A DNA stretch of 64,000 nt from Agriotes lineatus (Eukaryota; Arthropoda; Insecta; Coleoptera; Elateridae): contig CALNHX010001934.1 in assembly GCA_940337035.1 (NCBI GenBank), forward strand, positions 62,001-126,000, written 5' to 3'. Under the pieces are notes generated by a model, which was not told the DNA's origin, ran no database searches, and saw only the letters and a program-made list of their open reading frames with translations. Position numbers and translations under genes: made by a program. Of the stretch, positions 12,010 through 22,758 are shown piece by piece. How positions within the stretch are numbered: the stretch's first letter is position 1; every line of letters starts with the position of its first letter.

Positions 12010-12690
12010 GGTCATTCACGCCATGTTTGGCAAAACGTATAAACAATACCGAACAAGTTCATCCACAGAAAAATTGTGGTCAACAATTCAAAGACGAGTG
12101 AGAAATGGCAGAGCTATATACAGTCTTGCTGCTATTGCTCATAGTCATCACGATTGAACACGTAAAATATCTCTCGATTCGGATATAGACCATGTGACTG
12201 ATTTTGCATGGCAATGGAATGTATCCTTGGTGCAGCAACTTCAAGATGCAGATTTGAATGGAGAACTGTATGCGGATTTCACTTTGTTCCTTTAGAAGAC
12301 CTCGCACTAGCAGTTCGCCAAACAGCGTTGCTTCAACACGATGGTTGTTCAGGGTATTTCGCCCGGATCGTGATTAATTTAGGATCACCACTTTGCTGGT
12401 AGGTTGATAGAGAGAGGTGGTCCAGCACCTTGGTCAGTACGAGAGTGCCTGATCTAACATGTTCGGATTACTACTTATGGGGTACACTGAAAGGCATTGT
12501 TTGTTAACGTTGACAAATAAAGATCGAAGACACAGAAGGACGTATTAGGCAAGCTTGCAAATCGCTTAGCAAAGCAGAAATTATTTCCGGAGAAATACGA
12601 AACTGCTTAGACCAAATTGGAGAACACTATTGTACTAACGTTAAATCTATTTATGTACCTACAATCGATCAATAATAGGCGTTTTAGACC
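12010..12690 (+). pseudogene. Decayed DDE transposase, mariner/Tc1 superfamily
   Basis: Fragments in shifting frames match the C-terminal half of insect mariner/Tc1-type transposases in the right order. About 12300-12370 reads LALAVRQTALLQHDGC, the 'LQHDGAPPH' block with the catalytic Asp. About 12440-12505 reads RVPDLTCSDYYLWGTLKG, the 'RSPDLTPLDFFLWG' block. About 12530-12640 reads EDTEGRIRQAC followed by GEIRNCLDQIGEHY, the family's 'ED.RQRI..AC' tail. Several stops and frameshifts interrupt it, so it is dead. Flanking foldback sequence at 11621-11990 may be part of the same element. Confidence 0.7.
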
Positions 12691-14224
12691 TCGAGCGATA
12701 AATATCTTTTTCGGTCGCTAAATCACGTCAGCGGGCTTAAAAGATTTTTCGTTTGAAAACTCCCAATACATGATTCGATTGTGGTTGTTAACTTTTACAA
12801 TTTTCCGATTAATGCTCTTCCTCTGTGTGTTAACTGTTTAAGCACAACCACAAGTAATAGTAATCTAGTTGTTAGATATACTAAAAATCTATATTTAAAT
12901 ATATAATAAAACAGCAGTGTCCTTAATGTTTCAGAGGCATTAAATATTCAGTATCCTTATGTACTGTTTAAGTTCGCCTCCGATTCGCCTAATGGTATCG
13001 AAAAGCTCATGCGACTTACACAAGGATTAAAGACATTTCGATTATTTGTACTATTTGTTAACGTTCTTATCTAATGCAATACCTTTTACAGCTCAATTAA
13101 ACATTGTATAAACACTCCGTATTAACTTAATTACCTTCAATACTAATGCATTTCCACCCACTCGCAAACAAAGCCAGATTCCGATATTCCGAGATTTAAA
13201 TATGGCGCATATGGACTGCCCAGGGTGTCTACTTTTCCTTCAGCTCTTACAATTTGTAATCAAGAAAATTGCAGAAAAAACTTAATGGCATTCAAATTTT
13301 TGAAATTATAAATATAGTCAAATAAATTCGCTGGTAAATATCGAAATTAATAGATATTTATGCATTAAGGGAGATATGAATATGTTTTTCCCTGTGGTCA
13401 ACCGAAGTTAAAAAACATGAATATCCCCAACGGTTAATAGAATATTTTATTTGCTAATATTATTAGAAAAAAAAACTGTAAAATTTCAAAATGTCATAAG
13501 TACATTTGAAATAAGAATATGTAAGTAACATCAAGGATTGCTAAGACGTTGGTTGTAGTTGCATGGTTACAATGAGATTGAGGGAGAAATAATTTGAAAA
13601 ATCCCTAGGGAGTAATGAGTAGCTTTTCATATTTTGTATCTATGACGAAAATGAACAATATCATGTTGCTAGTAAATAAAAGTTTTTATAAACCTTTATT
13701 GCGCAGAGAGTTTGTATAGATGGAATTCTAAGACTGAGATGGAGATATTCAGACGCGAGATGCATGTGGCGGAGTGGGGACGCGATGTCGGCTGCCTACC
13801 GTGGAATATTTAACTATACACTCAATTCTATACGTCGTCTAGATTTATTTTGCCGTAAGAGACAATAAATTCTGCTAGTTTTAAAAAATTGAAAACATGT
13901 ATTTGGTGCAAAATATATTTTCAATTTTAGATGAAAATATTGTTGATTTTCTCCTCAATGTTATAACAATTATCTCGCTTTTTCAAAAATAGTGACCTTT
14001 TGTCCATTCTACTTTTTAACTACTTGGGGAATATGAATCACTAGCATATAAGCTTTGATTCTGTGTAAGTTTAATTTTGTAATTTCGAATATTTCGGAGC
14101 GAGCACTCTACTATTAATTATTCAGGCATTATGCGCGGAGTTTCTTTATCGAACATCTATCTGCGCAATTTGTAAGCAAGCATCAGTAAGAGGACACTTG
14201 ACACGCTATATCTCAGACCTGGGC
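12691..14224. other. No recognisable feature
   Basis: AT-rich sequence without long frames. A slightly GC-richer patch near 13740-13800 ('gacgcgagatgcatgtggcg') has no recognisable identity. Confidence 0.45.
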
Positions 14225-14234
14225 AGCTGGGAGT

Positions 14235-16755
14235 AGGGTTGCCACCTTTCGTATGCACCAAAACCGGACATATATTTCGTTTTCCTATTCAGAATAATTT
14301 ATTATTATTGAGTTTTTTTAACAGACAAGTCATTGAGTGCTTTTGTTAGTGTTTGGTGGTGTGCGTATGAGTGATTTACCATCACTATTGCACAAATAAA
14401 CACGTAAATAGCCGTTATAACTGGTTGTAAAATAAATGCATTGTCACCTCATGACAATTTGCTAACAAGGTATGCGATGTGCGAATTAGAATTTTTTGAA
14501 GAAAATATTATATGGACTATAACAGCTGGTTTTGAAATTTCTGCCCCTGTAAGTTGGTTTAAAATAAGACAAAAATATTTTTTAAACCAGGACGCAACAT
14601 GATGTTTATTTAGTTAATTTTCTTGTATGCCATTATCATAACGAGGAAAGAAAAGCGTAACGAGTTTTATATTTTATAAAGTACAATTCAAATTTCGCGG
14701 CGACAACCGAAACTATTTAATGTTGAAAAATAGGTTGTCAGTGTCAGTTAAAGCATAGGTGTCGGAATAGGAAGAAAAAATCATAAATTATTAATTTTTG
14801 CAATTTTATTCTACACCACTACTATTAAAGTCAGAATGAATCACTTAAATCGACATTACAAATATATTGCACACAATTTCACACGTGTAAAGCAGCGTGT
14901 GTGAAACTCTTTTGTTGACAATATGCGACATACTCACAAACTTCTATAAAAAAATTAACGCATAATTGCCACTGACAATTTATTATTAAGTCATTAAATG
15001 GCTTCTCTTTTCACCACGAAATATGAATTTTATTTTACCTAGCCTAGAAAGCGGCCCATTAAATTTTGAGGTTTAGTGCGCTACCTATACTAAAGTTTTG
15101 TATTTAAAATTGCGGCTTTTGCTTTTGAAACTTAGTTTGCCCTTACAAAAAAAGCGAATAGGTGCGACTAAGGGCTCATTCACGATTGGTAACCACATTT
15201 TTACAGAATACCCTTATCTTTCGAACCATAAACACATGTACATCCTTTGCTTCTATGCGATTTAACGCAAAATTCTATAGACGGGCGACCTTTCTGTGCT
15301 GACGTCATGCCTGGGAGTGGGGCCTTGTTCTTTAGGTGGTATTGGTTGTACACGCACTGGATCGCTAACACGCAATCGTTGCCATTCGCGTCTATTCGTT
15401 CTTTGGAGCTACAAACACTGTACGGTATGTAACGGTTCAATTGCGCCTCCTTTTGATTTCGAGATCTGTAGTATTTATTTCGTATTGTTACACATCTTTT
15501 CATTCTGATGTCTTTGGTATTTCACGCTCTAGCGCCACGCCTACTTCCTTGGCCTTGCTGCGAAAGTTCGATATAGCTCGCAATTGTTCGCAGCGTTTCC
15601 TTTTCCACCTCGATCGGCGAAACAAGATGAAGTTTATTTAGCAGTATTGAAATTTCGGAGAATTTAAGGGCTGCCGTTAGTTTTTGGTTGTCTGAAACTT
15701 GTCTACGCTGTTTGGAGCGGTTTCAAGTCCCCAAATTTCATCATGAAGGAAGTTCAATCCCACGCCATTTGGCGGAGTTCGCTAACGAGTGTTTCGCACA
15801 TGCCTGGAATTTTATCAAGGGTAAGTAGAAAGTTCGCTTCGTAATGCTTTATATTTCTTGTATGCTATCGTGGACATTTTCCTCCCTTATAGCAGCCAGT
15901 GCCGGAGGCCCGATCTAGACATTAGTTACAGTTGGGGTCATATTCTCCACGTGAAGATGCTTCAGGCGATATTGGGCTGTATTGCCGCACGAAATGGTAT
16001 CAAACAACATCGAGAGCCCAGGTCAGGGACGTGACCCTGTGAAGTCACATAGGACTAACGTTTGCTGTACTGTTTGCTTGTCCGTTTATTTTAATGTGTG
16101 CAATTAATATGATTGCGAAGTTTGTGAACTGTAAGTATTGTAATCTTTACCTGAGGTACCTCATTTTCGTATTTGTGAATTATTGATCATAGCAATTAAT
16201 TTACGGCAACTTATGATTCCAATTAAGTTAAAATATTGTGATTCTTGCTGTGATTCTATTATGCTGACATTATACTGTGATATTTGCATTCTGGCTTTAT
16301 TTGTTACTGCGACCCATACTTGAGTTGAGCTTCTCTTTCAGATTTATTGTGCTACTGAGTTTACGTATTCTCGTTTGAATGCCTGGTTACACTTGCCGTT
16401 ATTTGATAAAAATCCGTTGGCGCCCTTTTTGATCATTTAACGAATTGTACACTCCGTCTCCGAACCTAGCTAGTAGGCCGGCAATTGTATCCAAGTAGTC
16501 ACATTGTGTATTGGTTTTGAGAGATTAGCCAACAGAGACTTTATATGATAACAAAAATTTTAATTAAAATAAATCATAAACCACGATTAATTATATATAT
16601 TGGGAAACATTTTACATGCACGTTTTTTATATTATTAAACCGGCACATTTGATCCGAAAACCGAACATTTTGCCAGTTTGGGATGAAGACCGAACACCGT
16701 ACAGTGGTCTTCAATACCAAACTGTCCGGGCGAAAACCGGACGGATGGCAACCCT
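14235..16755. mobile_element. 2.5-kb DNA transposon with TIRs and 10-bp target duplication
   Basis: The left end begins AGGGTTGCCACCTTTCG and the right end is the reverse complement of AGGGTTGCCATCCGTCCGG. Both have CCGGAC subterminally. Flanks agctgggagt (14225-14234) and agctgagagt (16756-16765) are a 10-bp duplication with one mismatch. A duplication of 9-10 bp fits Mutator-like elements best, but no transposase domain is recognisable. An intron-like gap (15821-15892, GTAAGT...TATAG) lies beside a short protein-like frame. The segment 14310-15350 recurs, diverged, at 29216-30300. Confidence 0.65.
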
Positions 16756-16765
16756 AGCTGAGAGT

Positions 16766-17680
16766 GCTTGAGCCTGCAGTCAGGCGGATCCCATTGAATC
16801 TGCAGTCTATAAACTGTCGAAAAGCTGAGAAGTCGCTTCGATCTAGCACGAATGCGACCGTGAAAGCAAGCAGCATTGATTCTACAGTTTATATTCATGA
16901 AATAAAAAGTACTTGTGCTTTGTTTAAGTTTTAAAATGAGGAGACTGGTGAAAATAAGTACAAAAAAATGTTCTTTCGGAATACAACTATTCTAGAATGA
17001 CTAGTTTGTTGTTAGTCTAGGCCTAATAGATATACACCTGAAAAAATGTTCGAATTTTTGGCACGAAAAAATATCATTAAGGAAAGTTGTTTAGAATCCA
17101 AAATTAAGACCTCAGGCTAGATTTCAGAAATATCGACTTTTACGAAACCGGGATTATTAGAAGCAATTGCAAAAATGCTTCGACTCATATACACGCTTTC
17201 ATAAAAGTAGGCCAATGTTTCTGAATTTTGCAGCGGGATATAATTTTACATTCTGAACAACTTTTTCTTGTGACATTTTTCTGTAATATAGACGGATACG
17301 GTACTTTTAAATAAATATGCGATTTCTCATGCTTCTTGCTTAAAAAATAGGACGCCGGCACCCCGAGACAGGAACAGGAATTTTTGGGCACCAAGGAACA
17401 TTTGTACCAGGACTACATAATTTTATTTGGGATATTCCTTACAATTTGTCTAATAGGCCTGTGCTATATGGTAGATCCATGGTTCTATATAGAACCGACA
17501 CTTGTTAACTCCAAGTTTGCATCAGAGCTTATCAAATCGACTACTACCATTATAAGTTATAATGAACAACAAAGTATATGATAAGTTTTCTTCCTGTTCG
17601 TTTTGTTTTGTATGCATAATTAAAACATCATTAACTTTTGCACTGGCAATTTTCAATTCATCCACGGCTTGGGATAATGT
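16766..17680. other. No recognisable gene
   Basis: AT-rich sequence. The short frames at 17185-17394 (-) and 17384-17581 (+) carry no recognisable domain. Confidence 0.4.
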
Positions 17681-17689
17681 CCAGGAGAA

Positions 17690-18130
17690 ACCTGTTACTA
17701 AAATAAATCCACACCAGGCCGATGTGACTGCGATAGAATCGAAGCCCTCCAGCAGGAGCGACTTCCATTAATTTTATAAAACGGCGGTTATGGCTCGCTC
17801 CCCCGAAATTATTGTCACTTCTCCCGGGTGCGGCTTCATTATCTGTCATAATTTATCGCTCGCCGGGCTGATTGTTACGCGTGTATACCAATTTGTTCAT
17901 TAACGGGGAAAATTCGAGCGCGGACTACATTTACACCGGTTTGTTTGCGTCGCCGCCGCGGCAGGTTTCACCGCAACAATTAAACTGGTTCGGGCTTAAG
18001 TGGAGTTAATTAGACGTTTATTTTGCAGCAGCCGTCTTGGTCTGCTGCGGTGTTTACGGGCGGCGAGATAAGCTTTGTTGCTAAATCGCGCGGTCGCTGA
18101 TAAAGACGGCCTAGAAATACTTGCGCATAT
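17690..18130. promoter_or_regulatory. GC-richer island, candidate conserved noncoding element
   Basis: About 440 bp of balanced, non-repetitive sequence stands out from its AT-rich surroundings. It contains homeodomain-type cores (ttaattag near 18007, cattaacg near 17898), TTTTATAA-like sites and many CpGs. There is no long open frame and no match to repeats in the window. The pattern resembles developmental enhancers in insect gene deserts. This is inference from texture; cross-species conservation was not tested. Confidence 0.35.
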
Positions 18131-18296
18131 CGAGGATGCTCCACATTATATAACTGCGAACGTAAGGAAGTTGCGAAGACCGTTTTGTCAATTAAAATGT
18201 TCAGGGTGGTTTACAGTAGAGAGAAACCTTGATTAGTTAGATTATTTGAAGAAATAAAGACTTGTGCGTATATGTTTGTGTTAAAAAAAATCTTGT

Positions 18297-18376
18297 CCCG
18301 ACCGTTATTCGAACTCGCGACCTCAGGCTTGACAGTCTGCGAGTGTTATCACTAGACCAAACTGACAGCGTAGCTA
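18297..18376 (-). pseudogene. tRNA-like sequence (tRNA-Asp-like loop), SINE head or tRNA relic
   Basis: On the minus strand 'gtttggtctagtgataac' looks like a tRNA A-box and D arm, and 'gagttcgaataac' like a B-box. The anticodon-like loop CTGTCAA would carry GTC. The acceptor and TΨC stems do not pair properly, so it is not a working tRNA gene. The 5' neighbour (about 18385-18440, 'ggtaacgcaaatacaaatcc') recurs at about 31525-31570, which suggests a repeat family. Confidence 0.5.
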
Positions 18377-18379
18377 GGT

Positions 18380-19310
18380 GACCGCTTAAGTCCATTATTG
18401 GTAACGCAAATACAAATCCATAAACACATACAAAGAAAAAAGCGATCAATCACGCCCAAAAGCTTTTCAGTTCTTTACATAGGTTTATGTCGTTCTCGAC
18501 CTATCGTGTTTTCATCCATCCAATTGTACACTTTCAAAAGGCATTCTATACGTATAATTTTTCATTGCTCGCGATTGATTGAGCGGTGGTAGCAAAACTT
18601 TTAAATTTATAACATGGTCGGGATTGAAAGTAATACTTCGGCAAGTGCCGAAGTAACAGGATTACAAACTTATTATTTTGTATTATTTCTTTTGAATAAA
18701 TCAAACTATGTTCATTATTGTTGCGTTTCTAACTTGTTGAAGCTGTGCAGTACATGTATTTGATTTTACAGCTTTGTGGCATTATTGATTTCTGTAAAAA
18801 AATTATTAGACGTCGCACTTCAGAAATATAAAATAAAAACAACAGTATCAACAATTACATTTTTTTCTGTACAAAATTATCTAATGGTCATTTAATAGGT
18901 ACTATAATAATTAGGAAACTTACGCTAAAAATCCCTGAAGTTCGTTTTTAAGGAGCTATATAAAAAGTGAAAAGTATAAAACCAAAAACAATTTTACGTT
19001 TTTGTTACCTGTGTAAGCCAAAGATTACTTTAGCAAATAAAAGTTCTTAGACTTTTTCCTAGTGATTTTGCTATTCCTCACTAGATTAACACGCCTGCCA
19101 TAAGACGAACCTTCAGTCTTTCTTGTTCCACCACTTTAGGCCTCTCTTCAAGGCTGAGTGCTGCATCTACTTTTCGGGTCATTTTCCAGTCTCCTCTCTA
19201 CACCACCCATCCTCGACAAATTCTTCGGTCTTTATTGATTATTTGGATCAACTACTGTATTAAAATAAATAGCGGTCGCATGAAACCGTCACATTAATTC
19301 GAAAAGAGGA
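18380..19310. other. No gene; one perfect short palindrome
   Basis: AT-rich sequence. At 18634-18655 there is a perfect 10-bp inverted repeat with a 2-base loop (tacttcggca-ag-tgccgaagta). Nothing coding is recognised. Confidence 0.4.
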
Positions 19311-19317
19311 AAAATAC

Positions 19318-19402
19318 TGCAGTTGGTAATTTTCGCGTCTACACTCCCAGGGAGAATCTGATTATTACTCAGACGTCTTAACCATTCGCCCAGAAACTCT
19401 GC
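19318..19402 (-). pseudogene. tRNA-Ser-like pseudogene
   Basis: On the minus strand, 'gcgaatggttaagacgtctg', an anticodon-type hairpin, 'ctccctgggagtgtag' (a long variable arm) and 'accaactgcag' follow one another as in animal tRNA-Ser. The long variable arm of a class II tRNA is preserved. The anticodon loop GTAATAA no longer carries a serine anticodon, and the B-box is degraded (gacgcgaaaat), so it should not be functional. It could be the head of an old SINE. Confidence 0.6.
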
Positions 19403-19847
19403 AACAAATAGGCTTATCGTTGCATTATAAAGTGGCTGGGACGACGCAAGAAAGTAAGCCGGATCTATATAGTTCTCTGAAATTCTGGAAAAATTTCTTT
19501 AAAAAACCGGAATAAAAGTTAATATTTCGCACAATTGAAGGGAACGAGATTTAATTCAGGTATATTTGTGATTTTCTTTGCTTTTAAGTATTTTTTATTT
19601 AATCAGTTATTTGGCCATTTTCAATTTGTCGAAATAAAAATAATATTATTCAATAAAAAACAAATTTGCACTATCATTAAGTATATTATGATCAAAAACA
19701 TAAGTTCTCCCGCAAATATTATTGTAATTATTAGTAATTTTTTGAAAAATGTTATGTAACATCAAGTTCCAGTCGATACAACGTTGGTACTTATGGCAAT
19801 TTCATGAAAAACTTATGGTGACGTCTAATAAAAATCAGTTTTTAATT
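19403..19847. other. No recognisable feature
   Basis: AT-rich sequence. The 74-codon frame at 19535-19759 (+) is low-complexity, rich in Ile, Phe and Lys, and has no domain. Confidence 0.45.
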
Positions 19848-20136
19848 TAATTTAATTTAATTTAATTTTTTTAATTTAATTTAATTTAATTTAATTTAAT
19901 TCGCACTCAGCCAACAGCCGTTAGGGCGTCGCTGTGCAGTTATGAGGACTTCCAACCCCACTAACGACTGTCATGATGTATGACCGCCGGGACCAACTTT
20001 TTTCCGTGATAGCCGTACCACGAGGCGCCGAGAGATGCAGCCGTGGAACTCCCATCCAAGTTCTGACCAGAGACAGCGTTGCTTAACTCTGCTGATCGAA
20101 CGTGGACGCTTGTTCAAGCTACACCACTCGGGACCC
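19848..20136 (-). mobile_element. 5S-rRNA-derived SINE, copy A
   Basis: The minus strand starts 'gggtcccgagtggtgtagct' and runs through a 5S-like head (gatcagcagagttaagcaac, then gaacttggatgggagttcc, the box A to box C region of 5S rRNA). The body ends 'ctgttggctgagtgcg' before an AT tail of (TTAAA) repeats. It is one of four copies here. This one has a small deletion in the body compared with the others (the 'ccaattat' stretch is missing). Confidence 0.85.
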
Positions 20137-20624
20137 AATATGCTGTTGGAAATTTTCCACTAGCAAGAGATCTTTCTGAAACCAATTCTTAGGCATCTGG
20201 AGAAATTTATTTTGTAATTTTATAAGCCGCTTATAAAGACTTCTCAAAAAGACAAATTAATTTCGATTTTCGTAATTATTTTACACTTTAGACAACATTT
20301 ATAACCAACAAAAACGCTAAAATTCGAAATTATATTAAAAAAATTCATAAAAATAATTCGTTGCAACTAAAAACTGCATTTTTTAAATTTTATAGATGAA
20401 ATGAAATTACTTATTATTCGCTAATTAGAGAATCGGAAAACGGAATAAGAAAAATTATAATTCAGAATTATACGTAATCACAAGAAGCACATGTTTGGAA
20501 ACCCAAATACTCTTAAGTGCGTTACTTACTTTAATTAAACTTACTTATATACATTAAAAAGTAGCTAAAAAGCCTCTAGCTATTTATAGAATAACTAAAT
20601 ACACGGTTATTTACATTACAAATG
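20137..20624. other. Left flank of the errantivirus, no feature
   Basis: AT-rich sequence up to the insertion site. The last four bases, cgcg (20625-20628), are the target duplicated on errantivirus insertion. Confidence 0.5.
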
Positions 20625-20628
20625 CGCG

Positions 20629-20958
20629 AGTTAAGTTGCCAATCGTGGACTTAACGAAAAAAAACTTTATTTATTTTACTACACAAAAGCTTTAATTTAA
20701 TGTAGGAGTTACAAATTTAAACAGAGTAACGTTCTGCAGGACACAAATCTATGAACGAACTCGAACAGGCTAATTTGAACTAACTCTAAAAACATACAAC
20801 AGCAATATTTATAACATTTCTTATCTAAGGATGGAAATTACTGGTTTCAATTGACGTCATTGGGATTTCAGAGAATACAGCACATGACACGTTATCAGGG
20901 ATGACACATTATATCAATAGCACATGACTCGTTATCAGAGATGACACATTACATTACT
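20629..20958 (-). repeat. Errantivirus 3' LTR
   Basis: 330 bp, identical to 28449-28778. In element sense it starts AGTAATGTGTCATC and ends CTTAACT. A 40-bp direct repeat ('gcacatgacacgttatcagg' and 'gcacatgactcgttatcaga' in plus-strand reading) occupies the U3 start and may hold transcription-factor sites. A TATAAATA box lies at 20806-20813 and AATAAA signals at 20666-20675, giving a plausible U3-R-U5 layout. Confidence 0.97.
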
Positions 20959-20969
20959 CCTCCCCTCAT
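20959..20969 (-). other. Polypurine tract
   Basis: In element sense ATGAGGGGAGG lies immediately before the 3' LTR, the place where plus-strand DNA synthesis is primed in LTR retroelements. Confidence 0.9.
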
Positions 20970-20993
20970 AAGACAATTCAAAGCATTTGAATT

Positions 20994-22758
20994 TCACGTT
21001 TTGATTTCTAAGAACTCAAAAGGTTTAGGAATATCATCGTTAAATACTTTTGATTTTATATATGCCATGAATTTATCTTGTAAGGCTTGGCGTTTACAAT
21101 AGATATACAATAACAAACTTAATATTACTATGACAATTATACTTATCATTATAATCGTGGTTACAGAAATATAATGCAAATCTGTTACATTGGCAGGTTC
21201 AAGTATTTTCTGTATTTCTCCAAGTTGTGATTGGTCTTTAATTAATTCTTTAATATTGATCGGTGTTAGATCTAAACTAGCTATTTGAGTGTGTTTATCA
21301 CTATCTATATTTAAAGTATCAATATTAGGTACTTGTAATTTTACAGTTTTTGTGGAAGAAGTTCTAATTTGGAATAATAGGGTATCATGATCAATAATTG
21401 CCGTGCAATCTGGTGTAAGATGAATTAAATTTGTTTTTGTTAATATCTTTCTTGAATTAATGTCTAAACACTTAATATCAATAGTTACCTTTTTAGGAGT
21501 AGTAATTAACCAAGTAGAATCATCAATCTGAGCTATTTTAACTTTTAATAATTTGAACAAGTAAGGAGAACAAGTTTTATTAGGGGCAAAAGATAAAAGT
21601 TGAGTTTCACATAGTTGATTATTAATAAGGGAAAAGTGGTATTTTTCCGTACAAAAATATGAATTGGTAGTTACTAATTTGCAATGGTCAAGTTCAACAG
21701 GTATTGAAGTCTCAAGATTGAAGAGTATAGTTTTATAAGTGGGAATAATCATACGATATAAATTGGAATCAATATATATTGGAAATGGTATTAATTGCAT
21801 GAATTGGTAAATAGTATCTTTGTGCACTAATGGTATTTCGAAGATAAATGTTATTTTGTTATTAATTTGATAAGTTTTAATTAATATTATAGATTCATAA
21901 AGATGAAGGGTTTTATGATGCACAGGGTAAGGTAAAGAAAGCATTCTATCTGAATTTTCAGAAAGGTATATAGAGATTTGATTTAGATTAGATAATAGTT
22001 CTGCATTATCAAGTAGAGACATATGCATTTGTTGGTTTTGTGCAAAGGTAAGAGATGTTTCTAATTCGAGCCAGGTATTTATAAACATTTGTAACGAAAA
22101 TATTGATTCTGCTAGTACACTTTGAATAGAGAGTGAATTTATATTGTTGGTTATAGCACGATTTTGTACAATTAATTTCTGTAAGTTTTTATTTAAAAGT
22201 TCTTGATTCTTAGTTAAGGTAAATATAGCATTTATGGAATCATTTATTAAATGTGTATGTTGATTTAAAATTTTATTGTGTATATCTCTTGTGGATTGAA
22301 GATCCGCAATGGCATTCTCATATTTTTCTCCGTCTTCAGCGTCAAGATTGCCTGTCAAAAATTTGAATACCGTACCAAGTCCATTTATTACTCCGCGTTT
22401 TGTTCTGATTATATCTGAAGGAAATATTTGATCAATCATGTTATCGATTCTTACTATGTACTGCTGTATCAACAATAGCATGTCATTATGATTTAATTTT
22501 GTTTGTTCTTCGTTTTTAACTGTATAGAAATCACGATCTCTTAATTTAAGAATAGAGTCTAATAAGGAACGTCTAAGGATAGTATAGTTTGTTAATAAGG
22601 GTGTGTAATCAAATGTCTTTATAATAGTCCAGTCACTTTCTTTAATTTGCGCTTTTCCTAAGTTTTGAGGGTAGAGGCCAGGGTTGTCTGATAGATCCTT
22701 AATTGTTACATCTCCTGTAACTAAGAGGATACTGCAACTGAAGAACCAGATGTAGTAC
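20994..22758 (-). CDS. env: Errantivirus envelope glycoprotein (env), spliced 5' end
   Basis: Membrane fusion protein of the baculovirus F/errantivirus Env family. The first in-frame ATG is at 22481, but the frame is open up to the stop at 22776-22778. The added part begins with a hydrophobic signal-like stretch (YYIWFFSCSILLVTG, about 22757-22713) and has no ATG. An acceptor, cctgttacag|g (exon from 22758), fits the spliced env mRNA known for errantiviruses; the start codon must come from an upstream exon. Counting from ATG 22481 (495 codons), an R-T-K-R cleavage site lies at residues 26-29, followed by a fusion peptide (GVINGLGTVFKFLTG). The membrane anchor is at about 438-461 with a short cytoplasmic tail. 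Its upstream end overlaps the pol 3' end. No internal stop. The donor and the true start are not identified. Confidence 0.92.

Noticed and set aside
18297..18376. Functional tRNA-Asp gene
   Set aside because: The acceptor and TΨC arms do not pair; only the internal promoter pattern remains.
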